Shown in pieces: positions 1 through 9,433 of a DNA stretch of 50,600 nt. The stretch is from Hydrogenophaga sp. (GTDB lineage Bacteria > Pseudomonadota > Gammaproteobacteria > Burkholderiales > Burkholderiaceae_C), in contig NZ_JADMKB010000141.1 in assembly GCF_018780075.1 (NCBI RefSeq), positions 1-50,600 of the forward strand. Reading direction: 5' to 3'. The position numbers were made by a program, and so were the translations under genes. How positions within the stretch are numbered: position 1 is the first letter of the stretch; each line of letters starts with the position of its first letter. A model generated the notes under the pieces. The model made no database searches. It was not told where the DNA came from and saw nothing but the letters and a program-made list of their open reading frames with translations.

Positions 1-2100
1 AAGATCACCGTCACCGTGTTCAAGGTGCCCGGCGAGACCAACACCGACGACCTGTCGCCCGCCCCGGACGCCACCACGCGCCCGGACATCCCGATGCACT
101 ACCTCGCGATGCTGAAGAACACCCGTCCCGACGCGGCCTTCAAGCCCGAGGAAGACGGCAAGCGCGGCCCGATGCAGTTCATCGAAGACCTGAAGAAAAA
201 GGGCCACCTCGTGGCCTACGTGGGCGACGTGGTCGGCACCGGTTCTTCGCGCAAGTCCGCCACCAACTCGGTGATCTGGGCCACGGGCCAGGACATCCCG
301 TTCGTTCCGAACAAGCGTTTCGGCGGCGTCACGCTGGGCGGCAAGATCGCCCCCATCTTCTTCAACACGCAGGAAGACTCGGGCTCGCTGCCGATCGAAG
401 TCGACGTGTCGAAGCTGGAAATGGGCGACGTCGTTGACGTGATGCCCTACGACGGCAAGATCGTGCGCAACGGCGAAACCGTGGTCGAGTTCAAGCTCAA
501 GAGCGACGTGCTGTTCGACGAAGTGCGCGCCGGCGGCCGCATCAACCTGATCATCGGCCGCTCGCTCACCGCCAAGGCGCGAGAGTTCCTGGGCCTGCCC
601 GCTTCCACGATGTTCCGCCTGCCCAGCGTGCCCGCCGCCACCCAGGCCGGCTTCACGCTGGCCCAGAAGATGGTCGGCCGCGCTGTCGGTCTGCCGGAAG
701 GCCAGGGCGTGCGCCCCGGCACCTACTGCGAGCCGAAGATGACCACCGTGGGTTCGCAAGACACCACCGGTCCGATGACCCGCGACGAGCTGAAAGACCT
801 GGCCTGCCTGGGTTTCTCGGCCGACCTGGTGATGCAGTCCTTCTGCCACACCGCCGCCTACCCCAAGCCCGTGGACGTGAAGACGCACCGCGAGCTGCCA
901 GCATTCATCAGCAACCGGGGTGGTGTGTCCCTGCGCCCCGGCGACGGTGTGATCCACAGCTGGCTCAACCGCCTGCTGCTGCCCGACACCGTGGGCACCG
1001 GCGGTGACTCGCACACCCGCTTCCCGATCGGTATTTGCTTCCCCGCCGGCTCCGGCCTGGTGGCCTTCGGCGCCGCCACCGGCGTGATGCCGCTGGACAT
1101 GCCCGAGTCGGTGCTGGTGCGTTTCAAGGGCGAGATGCAACCTGGCGTCACGCTGCGTGACCTGGTGCATGCCATCCCGCTGTACGCCATCAAGGCCGGT
1201 CTGCTGACGGTCGCCAAGGCCGGCAAGATCAACGCCTTCTCGGGCCGCATCCTGGAAATCGAAGGCCTGCCGGACCTGAAGGTCGAACAGGCGTTCGAGC
1301 TGTCCGACGCTTCGGCCGAGCGCTCCGCCGCTGGCTGCACCATCAAGCTCAACAAGGAGCCGGTGCAGGAGTACCTGAAGTCGAACATCGTGCTGATGAA
1401 GAACATGATCGCCGACGGCTACAAGGACGCCAAGACGCTGGCTCGCCGCATCGAGAAGGTGGAAGCCTGGCTGGCCAACCCCAACCTGCTCGAAGCCGAC
1501 AAGGACGCCGAGTACGCCGCCGTCATCGAGATCGACCTGGCCGACATCAAGGAACCCATCCTGTGCTGCCCGAACGACCCGGACGACGCCAAGACGCTGT
1601 CCGAAGTGGCCGGCACCAAGATCGATGAAGCCTTCATCGGTTCGTGCATGACCAACATCGGCCACTTCCGCGCCGCCGCCAAGCTGCTCGGCAACAGCCG
1701 CGACATCCCCGTCAAGCTGTGGGTCGCGCCGCCGACCAAGATGGACGAGAGCGAGCTGATCAAGGAGGGCCACTACGCCAACTTCGGTGCCGCCGGTGCG
1801 CGCACCGAAATGCCCGGCTGCTCGCTGTGCATGGGCAACCAGGCGCAGGTGCGTGAAGGCGCGACCGTGGTCTCCACCTCGACCCGCAATTTCCCCAACC
1901 GCCTGGGCAAGAACACGTTCGTGTACCTCGCTTCGGCCGAGCTGGCGGCGATCGCGTCCAAGCTGGGCCACATCCCCACGGTCGCCGAGTACTTCGAGGC
2001 CATGGGCATCGTGAACAAGGACGGCGCGGCGATCTACAAGTACCTGAACTTCAACCAGATCGAGGAATACGTGGAAAACGCCAAGGGCGTGACGGCCTGA
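1..2100 (+). CDS. acnB: Aconitate hydratase B, 5'-truncated by the window edge
   Basis: This is the C-terminal roughly 699 residues of the TCA-cycle aconitase that interconverts citrate and isocitrate (in some species also methylcitrate intermediates). The frame is open from base 1 and begins just before [14 protein letters not shown], a hallmark of the AcnB swivel domain, so the true start lies upstream. The three Fe-S cysteine codons are visible at 1645 (in [15 protein letters not shown]), 1819 and 1828 (CSLCMGNQ). It ends in TGA at 2098-2100 and is followed by a strong terminator, so it closes its own transcript. AcnB is usually about 860-870 residues, so some 165 residues are missing to the left. 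Assignment is secure. Confidence 0.97.
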   Translation, partial: KITVTVFKVPGETNTDDLSPAPDATTRPDIPMHYLAMLKNTRPDAAFKPEEDGKRGPMQFIEDLKKKGHLVAYVGDVVGTGSSRKSATNSVIWATGQDIPFVPNKRFGGVTLGGKIAPIFFNTQEDSGSLPIEVDVSKLEMGDVVDVMPYDGKIVRNGETVVEFKLKSDVLFDEVRAGGRINLIIGRSLTAKAREFLGLPASTMFRLPSVPAATQAGFTLAQKMVGRAVGLPEGQGVRPGTYCEPKMTTVGSQDTTGPMTRDELKDLACLGFSADLVMQSFCHTAAYPKPVDVKTHRELPAFISNRGGVSLRPGDGVIHSWLNRLLLPDTVGTGGDSHTRFPIGICFPAGSGLVAFGAATGVMPLDMPESVLVRFKGEMQPGVTLRDLVHAIPLYAIKAGLLTVAKAGKINAFSGRILEIEGLPDLKVEQAFELSDASAERSAAGCTIKLNKEPVQEYLKSNIVLMKNMIADGYKDAKTLARRIEKVEAWLANPNLLEADKDAEYAAVIEIDLADIKEPILCCPNDPDDAKTLSEVAGTKIDEAFIGSCMTNIGHFRAAAKLLGNSRDIPVKLWVAPPTKMDESELIKEGHYANFGAAGARTEMPGCSLCMGNQAQVREGATVVSTSTRNFPNRLGKNTFVYLASAELAAIASKLGHIPTVAEYFEAMGIVNKDGAAIYKYLNFNQIEEYVENAKGVTA

Positions 2101-2124
2101 TCAGTCCCGTTTCGCGTGCATCAG

Positions 2125-2153
2125 AAAGCGGCCCTTCGGGGCCGCTTTTTTTT
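2125..2153 (+). terminator. Intrinsic terminator of acnB
   Basis: A perfect 10-bp stem (AAAGCGGCCC at 2125-2134, TTCG loop, GGGCCGCTTT at 2139-2148) runs into a T tract ending at 2153. It lies 25 bases after the acnB stop and separates acnB from the accessory region. Confidence 0.93.
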
Positions 2154-2360
2154 GTCGGAGCCCTTGGCATCCAGGGGTGTTCCTGTTTCAACCTGTTTCT
2201 TGTGAGGCCAAGATGTTTCAGGCGGTCCCCCATGCGGAGTAACAGGGGCTGGGGCTCCCTTGTGGGGGGCGTTCAATTCATGGATAGTCGGGACCCCGCT
2301 TGGGCATGGGGCTGCTGGGCGGAGGAGGGCGTGTCCGTTGGCCCCTTAAGGAGAGACAGG

Positions 2361-3302
2361 ATGTTGCGCATCTGGCTGTTTGGTTCTCTCAGTGTGGCTC
2401 ACGGTGTGGACAGCGAGGGGGTGACGTCGATTTCAGGCCGCTGCGGCAGCCTTCTGGCGTACCTGGCGCTGGGCCGCGGACGCTGTTTCAGCCGGAGCGA
2501 GTTGCTCGGCATCCTCTGGCCGGTGCAGGGCAATGCCTCGGTGAACGCAGGCTCGTTCAACACCGCGTTGTGGCGCCTGCGCAGGATCATCGAGTGCGGG
2601 CCGGTGCGCTGCGGCGATCTCATCGCCAGCGATCGCCACGGGGGCATTGGCCTCAGTGGTTCGGCGGACATCTGGCTGGACACCGAGGAGTTCGAGCACA
2701 GCATCGCACCGGGGCTGGCCAAGCCGATCGAGCGCCTGGTCGACGCTGAGATCGACGGACTGCGCAAGGGCGTGGCGCTGTACAAGTCCGACATCCTGAC
2801 CGACTTCATCGACGACTGGGCGCTGCGGGAGCGGGAGAAGCACCGCAGGCTCTACCTGAATGCCTTGTGGCGACTGATGCAGGTGGCGACCGTTCGTGGC
2901 CAGTTCGGCGAAAGCATCCGCCACGCGCAGAGCATCCTGGACTGTGATGCCCTGCGGGAAGACGTCCACCGGGAGCTGATGCGCCTGTTCGTGCTCAGTG
3001 GCCAGCGCGCGCAGGCGCTGCTGCAGTTTGAATCGTGCCGCCAGCTGCTGCGGCGGGAACTGTCGATCGGCCCGATGCGGGAGACCATGGACCTCTACCG
3101 CCAGATCGCGGACAACGCGGTGTCGGGCGTGCAGGCGGTGCCCGTGGTGCCAACCGGTGTGGTCGACCATCCGGCGCCTTGGCTGCCAACCCTGCCGCCG
3201 GACCCGCAAACCCCGCGCCAGCAGCTGGTGGTCGCGGCCCGGCAGTACCTGGCCCTGGCCGACAGCCAGCTCGAGTTGAGCCTGCGACCTCCCCTGGCCT
3301 GA
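2361..3302 (+). CDS. SARP/BTAD-family transcriptional regulator
   Basis: This 313-residue protein has an OmpR-like winged helix (about residues 1-100, starting MLRIWLFGSLSV with the recognition segment around NTALWRLRRII) followed by a helical bacterial transcriptional activation domain (about 110-300, with LYKSDILTDFIDDWALREREKH and paired TPR-like helices). That is the SARP architecture; such activators bind direct repeats about 11 bp apart. The start at 2361 is chosen because AAGGAGAG lies five bases upstream and the conserved first strand begins there; the same frame is open back to 2202 but without family-like sequence. The gene lies directly upstream of the twelve-gene protease operon, whose promoter region carries 11-bp-spaced repeats, so it is probably the pathway-specific activator. 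No sensor or NTPase domain is fused to it. Confidence 0.88.
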   Translation: MLRIWLFGSLSVAHGVDSEGVTSISGRCGSLLAYLALGRGRCFSRSELLGILWPVQGNASVNAGSFNTALWRLRRIIECGPVRCGDLIASDRHGGIGLSGSADIWLDTEEFEHSIAPGLAKPIERLVDAEIDGLRKGVALYKSDILTDFIDDWALREREKHRRLYLNALWRLMQVATVRGQFGESIRHAQSILDCDALREDVHRELMRLFVLSGQRAQALLQFESCRQLLRRELSIGPMRETMDLYRQIADNAVSGVQAVPVVPTGVVDHPAPWLPTLPPDPQTPRQQLVVAARQYLALADSQLELSLRPPLA

Positions 3303-3435
3303 ACGGCCCGTCCCGCGATCCCGGGTGGGTGCCACCCGAGGCGTCCGCGCTCCAGTCCCCCTTGTGTTGACCCCAGGCCTGGCGGCCGCGTTGTTGCGCG
3401 CCTGGCGGGGCGCCGTGCGCGCCCGTCCGGTGGGC

Positions 3436-3507
3436 GTCACCGAACCGTCACCGTGCACCGACGGGGGCGTGATGTTGGCGTGATGTTGGTGTGATGAGGG
3501 GGTGATG
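3436..3507 (+). promoter_or_regulatory. Array of direct repeats with 11-bp period, candidate SARP operator
   Basis: GTGATG occurs at 3469, 3480, 3491 and 3502, exactly 11 bp apart, and GTCACC at 3436 and 3447 falls in the same 11-bp register (the slot at 3458 reads CCGACG). The array ends about 48 bp before the start codon at 3556. Direct repeats on one helix face with 11-bp spacing just upstream of the -10 are the known operator layout of SARP activators, and a SARP gene ends 133 bp upstream. The -10 is weak (a TGCATTCAA-like element near 3522-3530), as expected for an activator-dependent promoter. The rest of the 3303-3555 gap shows only a small hairpin at 3322-3338. Confidence 0.72.
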
Positions 3508-3555
3508 TGCCGGGCGCAGAGTGCATTCAACACACCGAAAACGCCGAGTTCACCC

Positions 3556-3888
3556 ATGGCATTGCTCGAAGACCGCACCGCTGTTTTCATCGTCCGCATC
3601 TGGTGTGAACGCGGTGACCAGCCCAGCAGGGACCCCGAGTGGCGGGGCTCCGTGGAGCACGTGAAAAGTGGTCAGCGGGTGTATTTCCGCCAGCTGGACG
3701 CGGTGCTGGACTTCATGAAGCCGCACCTGTCGGAGATCGGCATCGATGCGCAGCAGCGCTTCTGGGAGCGCATTTCGTCGGTCATGGACGACGACGGCGC
3801 CAGCGACACCGCCGGGTTCCGGGTCGTTGCACCGGACCGCGATGCGGCGGGCGATGCCGGGGTTTCTCCAACTTGCAAACACCGCTAG
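3556..3888 (+). CDS. Small conserved protein, first gene of the protease operon
   Basis: A 110-residue soluble protein with no signal peptide. It begins MALLEDRTAVFIVRIWCERG and has the pattern VRIW-x-E ... P-E-WRGSVEHV-x-SGQRVYF ... L-F-M-x-P-x-L, which I recall as a small stand-alone domain encoded beside multidomain enzymes, but I cannot name its family. The ATG at 3556 is preferred over the in-frame start at 3502 because the latter lies inside the 11-bp repeat array and adds non-conserved sequence. The ribosome-binding site is weak. The stop (TAG) is followed nine bases later by the next gene, which has AGGAG in the gap, so translation is likely linked. Function unknown; an adaptor or regulator of the adjoining protease is possible. 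Confidence 0.78.
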   Translation: MALLEDRTAVFIVRIWCERGDQPSRDPEWRGSVEHVKSGQRVYFRQLDAVLDFMKPHLSEIGIDAQQRFWERISSVMDDDGASDTAGFRVVAPDRDAAGDAGVSPTCKHR

Positions 3889-3897
3889 GAGCCGATC

Positions 3898-6800
3898 ATG
3901 GCCGTTATCCGTGCAAACCGCGAGTCGATTGATGACCGTTTCAGCGTGCTGGGTTTCACCGTGCGCTCCGAGCTGCCCCTGTTCGAGATCGCCATCGCGA
4001 CCGACCCGGAACTGCTCAGGCCCGAGCGGCGCGCCCAGCGCACGCCCGGCAACTTCCACACCAGCCGCCTGCTGCGCACGGCGCCGTCGCAACGCGGTGA
4101 GGCCGTGTACCTGGTGCCGCCCGAGGTGGTGTCGCGCTTCGTCGGCCAGCAGCGCCTGTATTTCGGTCTCGCGACCTACCGCGAGAGCGACCGCAGCACG
4201 CCGGTGTCGATGCGCATGCCGGACCGCGGGACGATGTATGTCAGCCTCTCGGGCCTGACCGAACGGGGCCTGCGCCGGTCGGTCCGAAGCCGTGGCCCCA
4301 TGAGCCACGGCGGCGCGGCGTACGGTGGCGGTGGCGTCGAACTGGGCTGGGGGGGCGATGCGGCGGGCACCCCGCCGCCGCCGTCCCGCGACGAAGACCG
4401 CGCCGTGGCGCCCAAGGCCTCGACGGCCCCGGGCGCCGGTGGGTCCACGGGCTACAGCGACGGCTATTCGGACGAGCTCTGGACGCAGCCGGCGCCCGCC
4501 GCAGCCGCACCGGCGCCCACACCGCCCGCCGCGCCGGACCCGGCGACCGCGCCGAGCGCCACGGCACAAGGCCTGGCCAGGCGCAACGGGGTGTTGCGCC
4601 GTCCCATGGTGAGCGCTCGCTCGCTGCTGATCTCTTCCGACTACCAGCCCGCCAACTTCTGGGACGCGTTGCGCGCGCAGGCGGGGTTCTTTCTCGACAG
4701 CGCCATGTGGTACCTGGGCGTGCTCGACACCCGGGTGATGCCGCATTCGGCGGTCTGCCAGATCCGTGTGCCCGACGGGTCCACCGAGGGCGGGCTGCAC
4801 GGCTCCGGGTTCTTCATCGGCCCGCGCCTGATCATGACGGCCGCGCACGTGGTGAATGGCCAGAGCGAGCTGATCGTCGTTCGCGGCAAGAACGGCGGCG
4901 GCACGGCGGGCGCCAACGAGCCCTTCGGCCGTTTCAAGGTCAGGACCTTCCGTCCGCACGGTTCGTACGGCACCCACGGCAGCGACTTCGACATCGCCCT
5001 GATCCAGGTGCCGGCGGCCAACGCGGTCGGCGCCGGCCAGTATTTCGACCTGGTCGAAGAGCTGACCCAGAGCCGTCCCGAGGGCGTGGTGGTCAGCGGG
5101 TACGCCGCGCTTTGGTACGCCAACGATCTGGTCGAACACTTCGTCAACGAGACCATCGATCCGAACCGGCAGCACCTGATGGGCGGCCACATCCGCGAGC
5201 TGCCGACCGACGAGACCTTCAGCTACAACATCCAGACCCTGGGCGGCACCAGCGGGTCGCCGGTGTACTGGATCGAAGACACCGGCGCCGGTCCCCAGGC
5301 CCACCTGGTGGGGGTTCACGTGGCCGCCCACGACGCGACCACCAACCTCGGCTGCCGCATCACCGCCAACAAGCTGACCTGGATCCGCCAGGTGGCGGCC
5401 GAGTGGGGGCAGACGCTGACGTTTTCGATGGGGCGTTTCGCCCGGAGCCTGTCGGCGGTCGATGAGGACAGCGCGCACGACATCGGCGGGCCGATCCCGG
5501 ACGACGCCACCAGCACCGCGCAGGGCTGGCACGGCACCCGCGGCCTGAACCTGCCCGCGCCCGAGTACCCGATGGCCAGCCGGTTCGAGGCCGCGGCCAG
5601 CGGCAACTTCCGCGCCGTCAGCGGCACCCGCAGCATCGACAGGATTGTGATCCACATCACCGACGGCGGCGCCAGCATCAACGGCACCATCAGCTGGTTC
5701 AAAAACCCCGCGGCCAAGGTCAGCGCGCACTACGTCATCGGGCAGGACGGCGAGATCGTGCAGATGGTCGCGCACAAGGACGTGGCCTGGCATGCCGGCT
5801 CGGCCAACGGCACCAGCATCGGCATCGAGCACGTCGCCAACACCAAAGGACTGAACCCGACCCCGGCACAGATGTGTGCCTCGGCGGCGCTGGTCACCTG
5901 GCTGTGTGACCAGTTCGGCATCACCGCCGACCGCGCGCACATCCTCGGCCACGCCGAGGCCGACGGCAAGACGACCCACCAGGCCTGCCCGAACGCGGTG
6001 TGGGACTGGGTCTATTACATGGACATGATCACCACGCGCACCTGCTACGTGCCCGATGCCCTGGTGCCGAGGACACAGTCGCTGGCGCTTCATCGCCACG
6101 GTCACAGCCACGGCCTCGGCGAGCCGCAGGAGACGTCGCACGATGGCCTCACCGATCCCGACGCCATGGGCATTGATGGCGACATCCCCGACGGCGACAG
6201 CGACGCCGTGTCGCAGGCGCAGGCCTGGTACGCCCGTGCGCTGGGCGATCCGGCGCCGGAGTACCCGGGCGCATTGAAGTTCGCGCCCGCCCACCCCAAC
6301 AACTACACCCTGGGCCGCAAGGCGGGCACGGCCATCGACCGCATCGTCATCCACATCACCGCCAGCAAGAACGACTACGACAAGACGGTGAAGAACTGGT
6401 TCCAGAACCCGAAGCAGATGATGGGCAACAAGCGCGTCCGCGTCAGCGCGCACTACGTGATCGGCCGTGGCGGCGAGGTGGTGCAGGTGGTGGCGCATGG
6501 CGACACCGCGCACCACGCCAACGGCGCGAACAGCCGCAGCATCGGCATCGAGCACAACGCCACCACCACCCGCGACCACGCGCCCACCGACGCGCAGTAC
6601 CGCGCCTCGGCCAAGCTGGTTGCGTGGCTGTGCGCCCAGCTGGGCCTGCCCGCCGACCGCACCCACGTGCTCGGCCATTCCGAGGTCGATCCCAAGACGA
6701 CCCACACGAGTTGCCCGAACTCGGTGTGGGACTGGGACACCTACATGGGCCACCTCGCCACCGAAGCCGCAGCGCTGGCCGGCGGCGCGGTCGCGCAGGG

Positions 6801-9423
6801 CCTGGGCGCGCGCCGTGGCTATTCGATGGCTCAGGAAATCATCACCCCGTTCTACGACCCCGCCGATCCAATGAGTGCGCTGACCTGCCAGGCCGACGCC
6901 TTCAGCCAGGCGCGCGAGGAGTGGTTTGCCGGCGTGCCCAACACCACGCTCTTCCCGCACTCGGCCATCTGTCTGCTCGAGATGCAGGACGGCGCCGGCA
7001 AAGTCGGTCGCGGCACCGGCTTCTACATCGGTCGCAACCGCATCCTCACCTGCGCCCACAACCTCTACAACAAGACCAGTGTCACCATCATCCCGGGCAA
7101 GAACGGCAACGGCGGCGGTTCCACCGAACCGTTCGGCCGCACCACGCTCACCTCCGCCTCATGGCGGATCCCTGCCAGCTACGCCGGCAGCAACAAGGCG
7201 ACCGATCTGGCGGTGATCGACAACGTGCCGATCGATGCGCCCAACGGGCAGTGGTTCGACTCCCTGGAAGAGCTCAACCAGTCGCGGCCCGAAGGTGTCG
7301 TGGTCTGCGGTTATTCGTCGCGTTCGGAAAAAGTGCCGGAGCTGACCAAGGCGATCGACGGCTTCAAGCAGCACCTGCACGCCGGCTACATCGCCGCGCT
7401 GGCCGACGACGACAGCACCTTCAGCTATCCCATCCTCACGCTCAAGCGCGCCAGCGGCTCGCCGGTCTACTACATCAGCGACAAGAGCGGCGTACTGAGC
7501 TCCTACGTGGTCGGCGTGCACACCGGCGCCGACACCGACGACCTCAACCGAGGCTGTCGGCTGATGCAGAACAAGATCGACTGGATCGAAGGCCGCACCA
7601 CCAGCCTGTCGCTGGGTGCGCCGGGCCGCATGGGCAGCCGTGCGCTGGGCGATGCGTTCTCGGTGCACTGGACCGATACGCCGATGACCTATCAGAGTGG
7701 CCCGATGGCGTGCTGGGCCGCCGCTGCATCGATGGTGGTGGGCTGGCGCGACCAGCAGTCGATCCCGGACACCGTGATCGCCGAGAAGGTGGGGGTGTTC
7801 GATGCCTTCAACAAAGGCCTGTACGGCCGCCAGCGCGGCTACGTCGCCGACGCCTGGAACCTGATGGCCGAAGCGCCGGCGTCCTACACCATCGAAGCCT
7901 GGCGCGACATGCTCGCCGCCAACGGGCCGCTGTACATCGACCAGGCGCTCAGCATCGGCGACGGCGGCGGCAGCGGCGGTCATGTGCGGGTGCTGGTGGG
8001 CATGACCAGCGGCGGCGCGGCGGACGGCTCCGACACCACCATGTACATGCACGATCCGGCGCGTGGGCCGATCAAGCTCTCGTTCGCCGATTTCCTCACG
8101 TTCTACGAAGACCGCACCCGCAGCACCGGCGGCTATCTGGAATTCCAGATCATGCATTCGGGCGGTGTCGCCGGTCGCAGCCCGGCGTCGGCCTCGGCAT
8201 TCTCGTTGGGCGCTTCCCATGCCCGCTCACTCGCCCACGGCCGTGCGCTCGGCAACGATGGCCCGTCCGACATTCCGGTGCACCTGATCCCGCAGCCCAA
8301 CAAAGACGCCTGCTGGGCGGCCTCGATGGCGATGCTGCTGGCGCACCGCCGGCAGCAGTCGCACACGCCCGAATCCATCGTCAACGAGGTCGGCGGCAGT
8401 CTCGCCAGTTCCTACGGTTGGGATCTGCTCAAGGCCGTGCGCGACCGCTACGGCTTCGTCGTCATCGACCAGCCGTCCAATGCCAGCATCTACCACTCGC
8501 CCAGGCAATGGGCCGAATGGCTCAACGCCCACGGACCGCTGTGGGTGGTGATCGTCGGCGCGCCGCATGCGGTGGTGGTGGCCGGCATCCGCGGCGACCT
8601 GGACGACGCCAACGCGGCCCAGGTCAAGATCCTCAATCCCTGGGACACGCGGATCGCGTTCGACAACGACCCGATTGAATTCCGGCCTCCGAACCACGGC
8701 TACGAAGACTGGCTGCCGTTCGCCGACTTCGCCGCCGACTTCGGCAACATGTCCCAGCCCGACTACGGCAACTGGCGCATCCTGCACCTGCCGGCGAGCG
8801 CCGTGAGCGCGCAGTCGCTGTCGGTGCGCGGCAACGGCGGCCTGCGTCTGGCGTCGCCGCCGCGGTCGGTGCGCGCCTTGAATCTCGACGCCACCGGCGC
8901 GCGCCGCGAACCGATCGAACCCAGCCGCGTGCTCGGCGTGCGCATGAGCCGGGTGATCGGCGAAGCCGGCGGCAGCCGTTGGGCGCTCGACCAGCTCGAA
9001 GGACTGAAGTCGCCTTCGATGCTGTCGCCCAGCGTGAGCTCGGCCGCGCCCACCGATGTCCGGATCGACATCAACGACTGGCCGGCGATTGATGGCGCGC
9101 CCACGCCGCTGCCGTTGAAGATCGAATTTCGCGCCGCGAACGGCAGTCTCGGCGATGTGCGCATCACCGCCGGCCTGCCCGCGAACCTGGCCTATGGGGT
9201 GGAGGTGGTCGCGAAGATCGAAGACGGCGCCGACGCCGATGGGGTGGCGCGCTTGCGTGTGCGCATCGACTACCGCTTCCGTGGCCTGTCGCAGGGCAAT
9301 GCCGACGCCGTCATCGAGCTGACACTGCGTGGCGACGGTCGCTACGAACGCGAGAACGGCTGGCGCGACGCCAACGCCGAAAAACCCGATGTCGACCGGT
9401 ACGCCGCATTGAGCCCGGCCTGA
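3898..9423 (+). CDS. Giant multidomain hydrolase: two trypsin-like, two amidase and two papain-like modules
   Basis: An 1841-residue protein. A short N-terminal module (about 1-120, DRFSVLGFTVRSELPLFEIA) and a proline/alanine linker (about 150-225) precede trypsin-like domain 1 (about 285-500; H317 in TAAHVV, D365, S452 in GTSGSP). Two type-2 N-acetylmuramoyl-L-alanine amidase domains follow (about 570-715 with H586, H685, C697; about 800-955 with H819, H927, C939, the expected Zn ligands). Then come trypsin-like domain 2 (about 1000-1230; H1054, D1103, S1186) and two papain-like AvrRpt2/C39-type domains (C1272, H1362, D1386; then C1472, H1557, N1580), and a strand-rich tail (about 1690-1841). 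All six active sites look intact. There is no signal peptide or transmembrane segment, so export or release is unexplained. It should cleave protein and the muramoyl-alanine bond of peptidoglycan. Confidence 0.9.
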   Translation: MAVIRANRESIDDRFSVLGFTVRSELPLFEIAIATDPELLRPERRAQRTPGNFHTSRLLRTAPSQRGEAVYLVPPEVVSRFVGQQRLYFGLATYRESDRSTPVSMRMPDRGTMYVSLSGLTERGLRRSVRSRGPMSHGGAAYGGGGVELGWGGDAAGTPPPPSRDEDRAVAPKASTAPGAGGSTGYSDGYSDELWTQPAPAAAAPAPTPPAAPDPATAPSATAQGLARRNGVLRRPMVSARSLLISSDYQPANFWDALRAQAGFFLDSAMWYLGVLDTRVMPHSAVCQIRVPDGSTEGGLHGSGFFIGPRLIMTAAHVVNGQSELIVVRGKNGGGTAGANEPFGRFKVRTFRPHGSYGTHGSDFDIALIQVPAANAVGAGQYFDLVEELTQSRPEGVVVSGYAALWYANDLVEHFVNETIDPNRQHLMGGHIRELPTDETFSYNIQTLGGTSGSPVYWIEDTGAGPQAHLVGVHVAAHDATTNLGCRITANKLTWIRQVAAEWGQTLTFSMGRFARSLSAVDEDSAHDIGGPIPDDATSTAQGWHGTRGLNLPAPEYPMASRFEAAASGNFRAVSGTRSIDRIVIHITDGGASINGTISWFKNPAAKVSAHYVIGQDGEIVQMVAHKDVAWHAGSANGTSIGIEHVANTKGLNPTPAQMCASAALVTWLCDQFGITADRAHILGHAEADGKTTHQACPNAVWDWVYYMDMITTRTCYVPDALVPRTQSLALHRHGHSHGLGEPQETSHDGLTDPDAMGIDGDIPDGDSDAVSQAQAWYARALGDPAPEYPGALKFAPAHPNNYTLGRKAGTAIDRIVIHITASKNDYDKTVKNWFQNPKQMMGNKRVRVSAHYVIGRGGEVVQVVAHGDTAHHANGANSRSIGIEHNATTTRDHAPTDAQYRASAKLVAWLCAQLGLPADRTHVLGHSEVDPKTTHTSCPNSVWDWDTYMGHLATEAAALAGGAVAQGLGARRGYSMAQEIITPFYDPADPMSALTCQADAFSQAREEWFAGVPNTTLFPHSAICLLEMQDGAGKVGRGTGFYIGRNRILTCAHNLYNKTSVTIIPGKNGNGGGSTEPFGRTTLTSASWRIPASYAGSNKATDLAVIDNVPIDAPNGQWFDSLEELNQSRPEGVVVCGYSSRSEKVPELTKAIDGFKQHLHAGYIAALADDDSTFSYPILTLKRASGSPVYYISDKSGVLSSYVVGVHTGADTDDLNRGCRLMQNKIDWIEGRTTSLSLGAPGRMGSRALGDAFSVHWTDTPMTYQSGPMACWAAAASMVVGWRDQQSIPDTVIAEKVGVFDAFNKGLYGRQRGYVADAWNLMAEAPASYTIEAWRDMLAANGPLYIDQALSIGDGGGSGGHVRVLVGMTSGGAADGSDTTMYMHDPARGPIKLSFADFLTFYEDRTRSTGGYLEFQIMHSGGVAGRSPASASAFSLGASHARSLAHGRALGNDGPSDIPVHLIPQPNKDACWAASMAMLLAHRRQQSHTPESIVNEVGGSLASSYGWDLLKAVRDRYGFVVIDQPSNASIYHSPRQWAEWLNAHGPLWVVIVGAPHAVVVAGIRGDLDDANAAQVKILNPWDTRIAFDNDPIEFRPPNHGYEDWLPFADFAADFGNMSQPDYGNWRILHLPASAVSAQSLSVRGNGGLRLASPPRSVRALNLDATGARREPIEPSRVLGVRMSRVIGEAGGSRWALDQLEGLKSPSMLSPSVSSAAPTDVRIDINDWPAIDGAPTPLPLKIEFRAANGSLGDVRITAGLPANLAYGVEVVAKIEDGADADGVARLRVRIDYRFRGLSQGNADAVIELTLRGDGRYERENGWRDANAEKPDVDRYAALSPA

Positions 9424-9433
9424 GGAGCGAACC

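Noticed and set aside
2202..2360. Longer N terminus for the SARP regulator
   Set aside because: The added residues are not family-like and the AAGGAG site directly precedes the ATG at 2361.
3550..7059. A minus-strand open frame of over 1100 codons opposite the giant hydrolase
   Set aside because: Its composition (runs of Val, Ala, Gly, Arg, His) is that of antisense to GC-rich coding DNA, and the plus strand carries six recognisable domains with intact catalytic residues.
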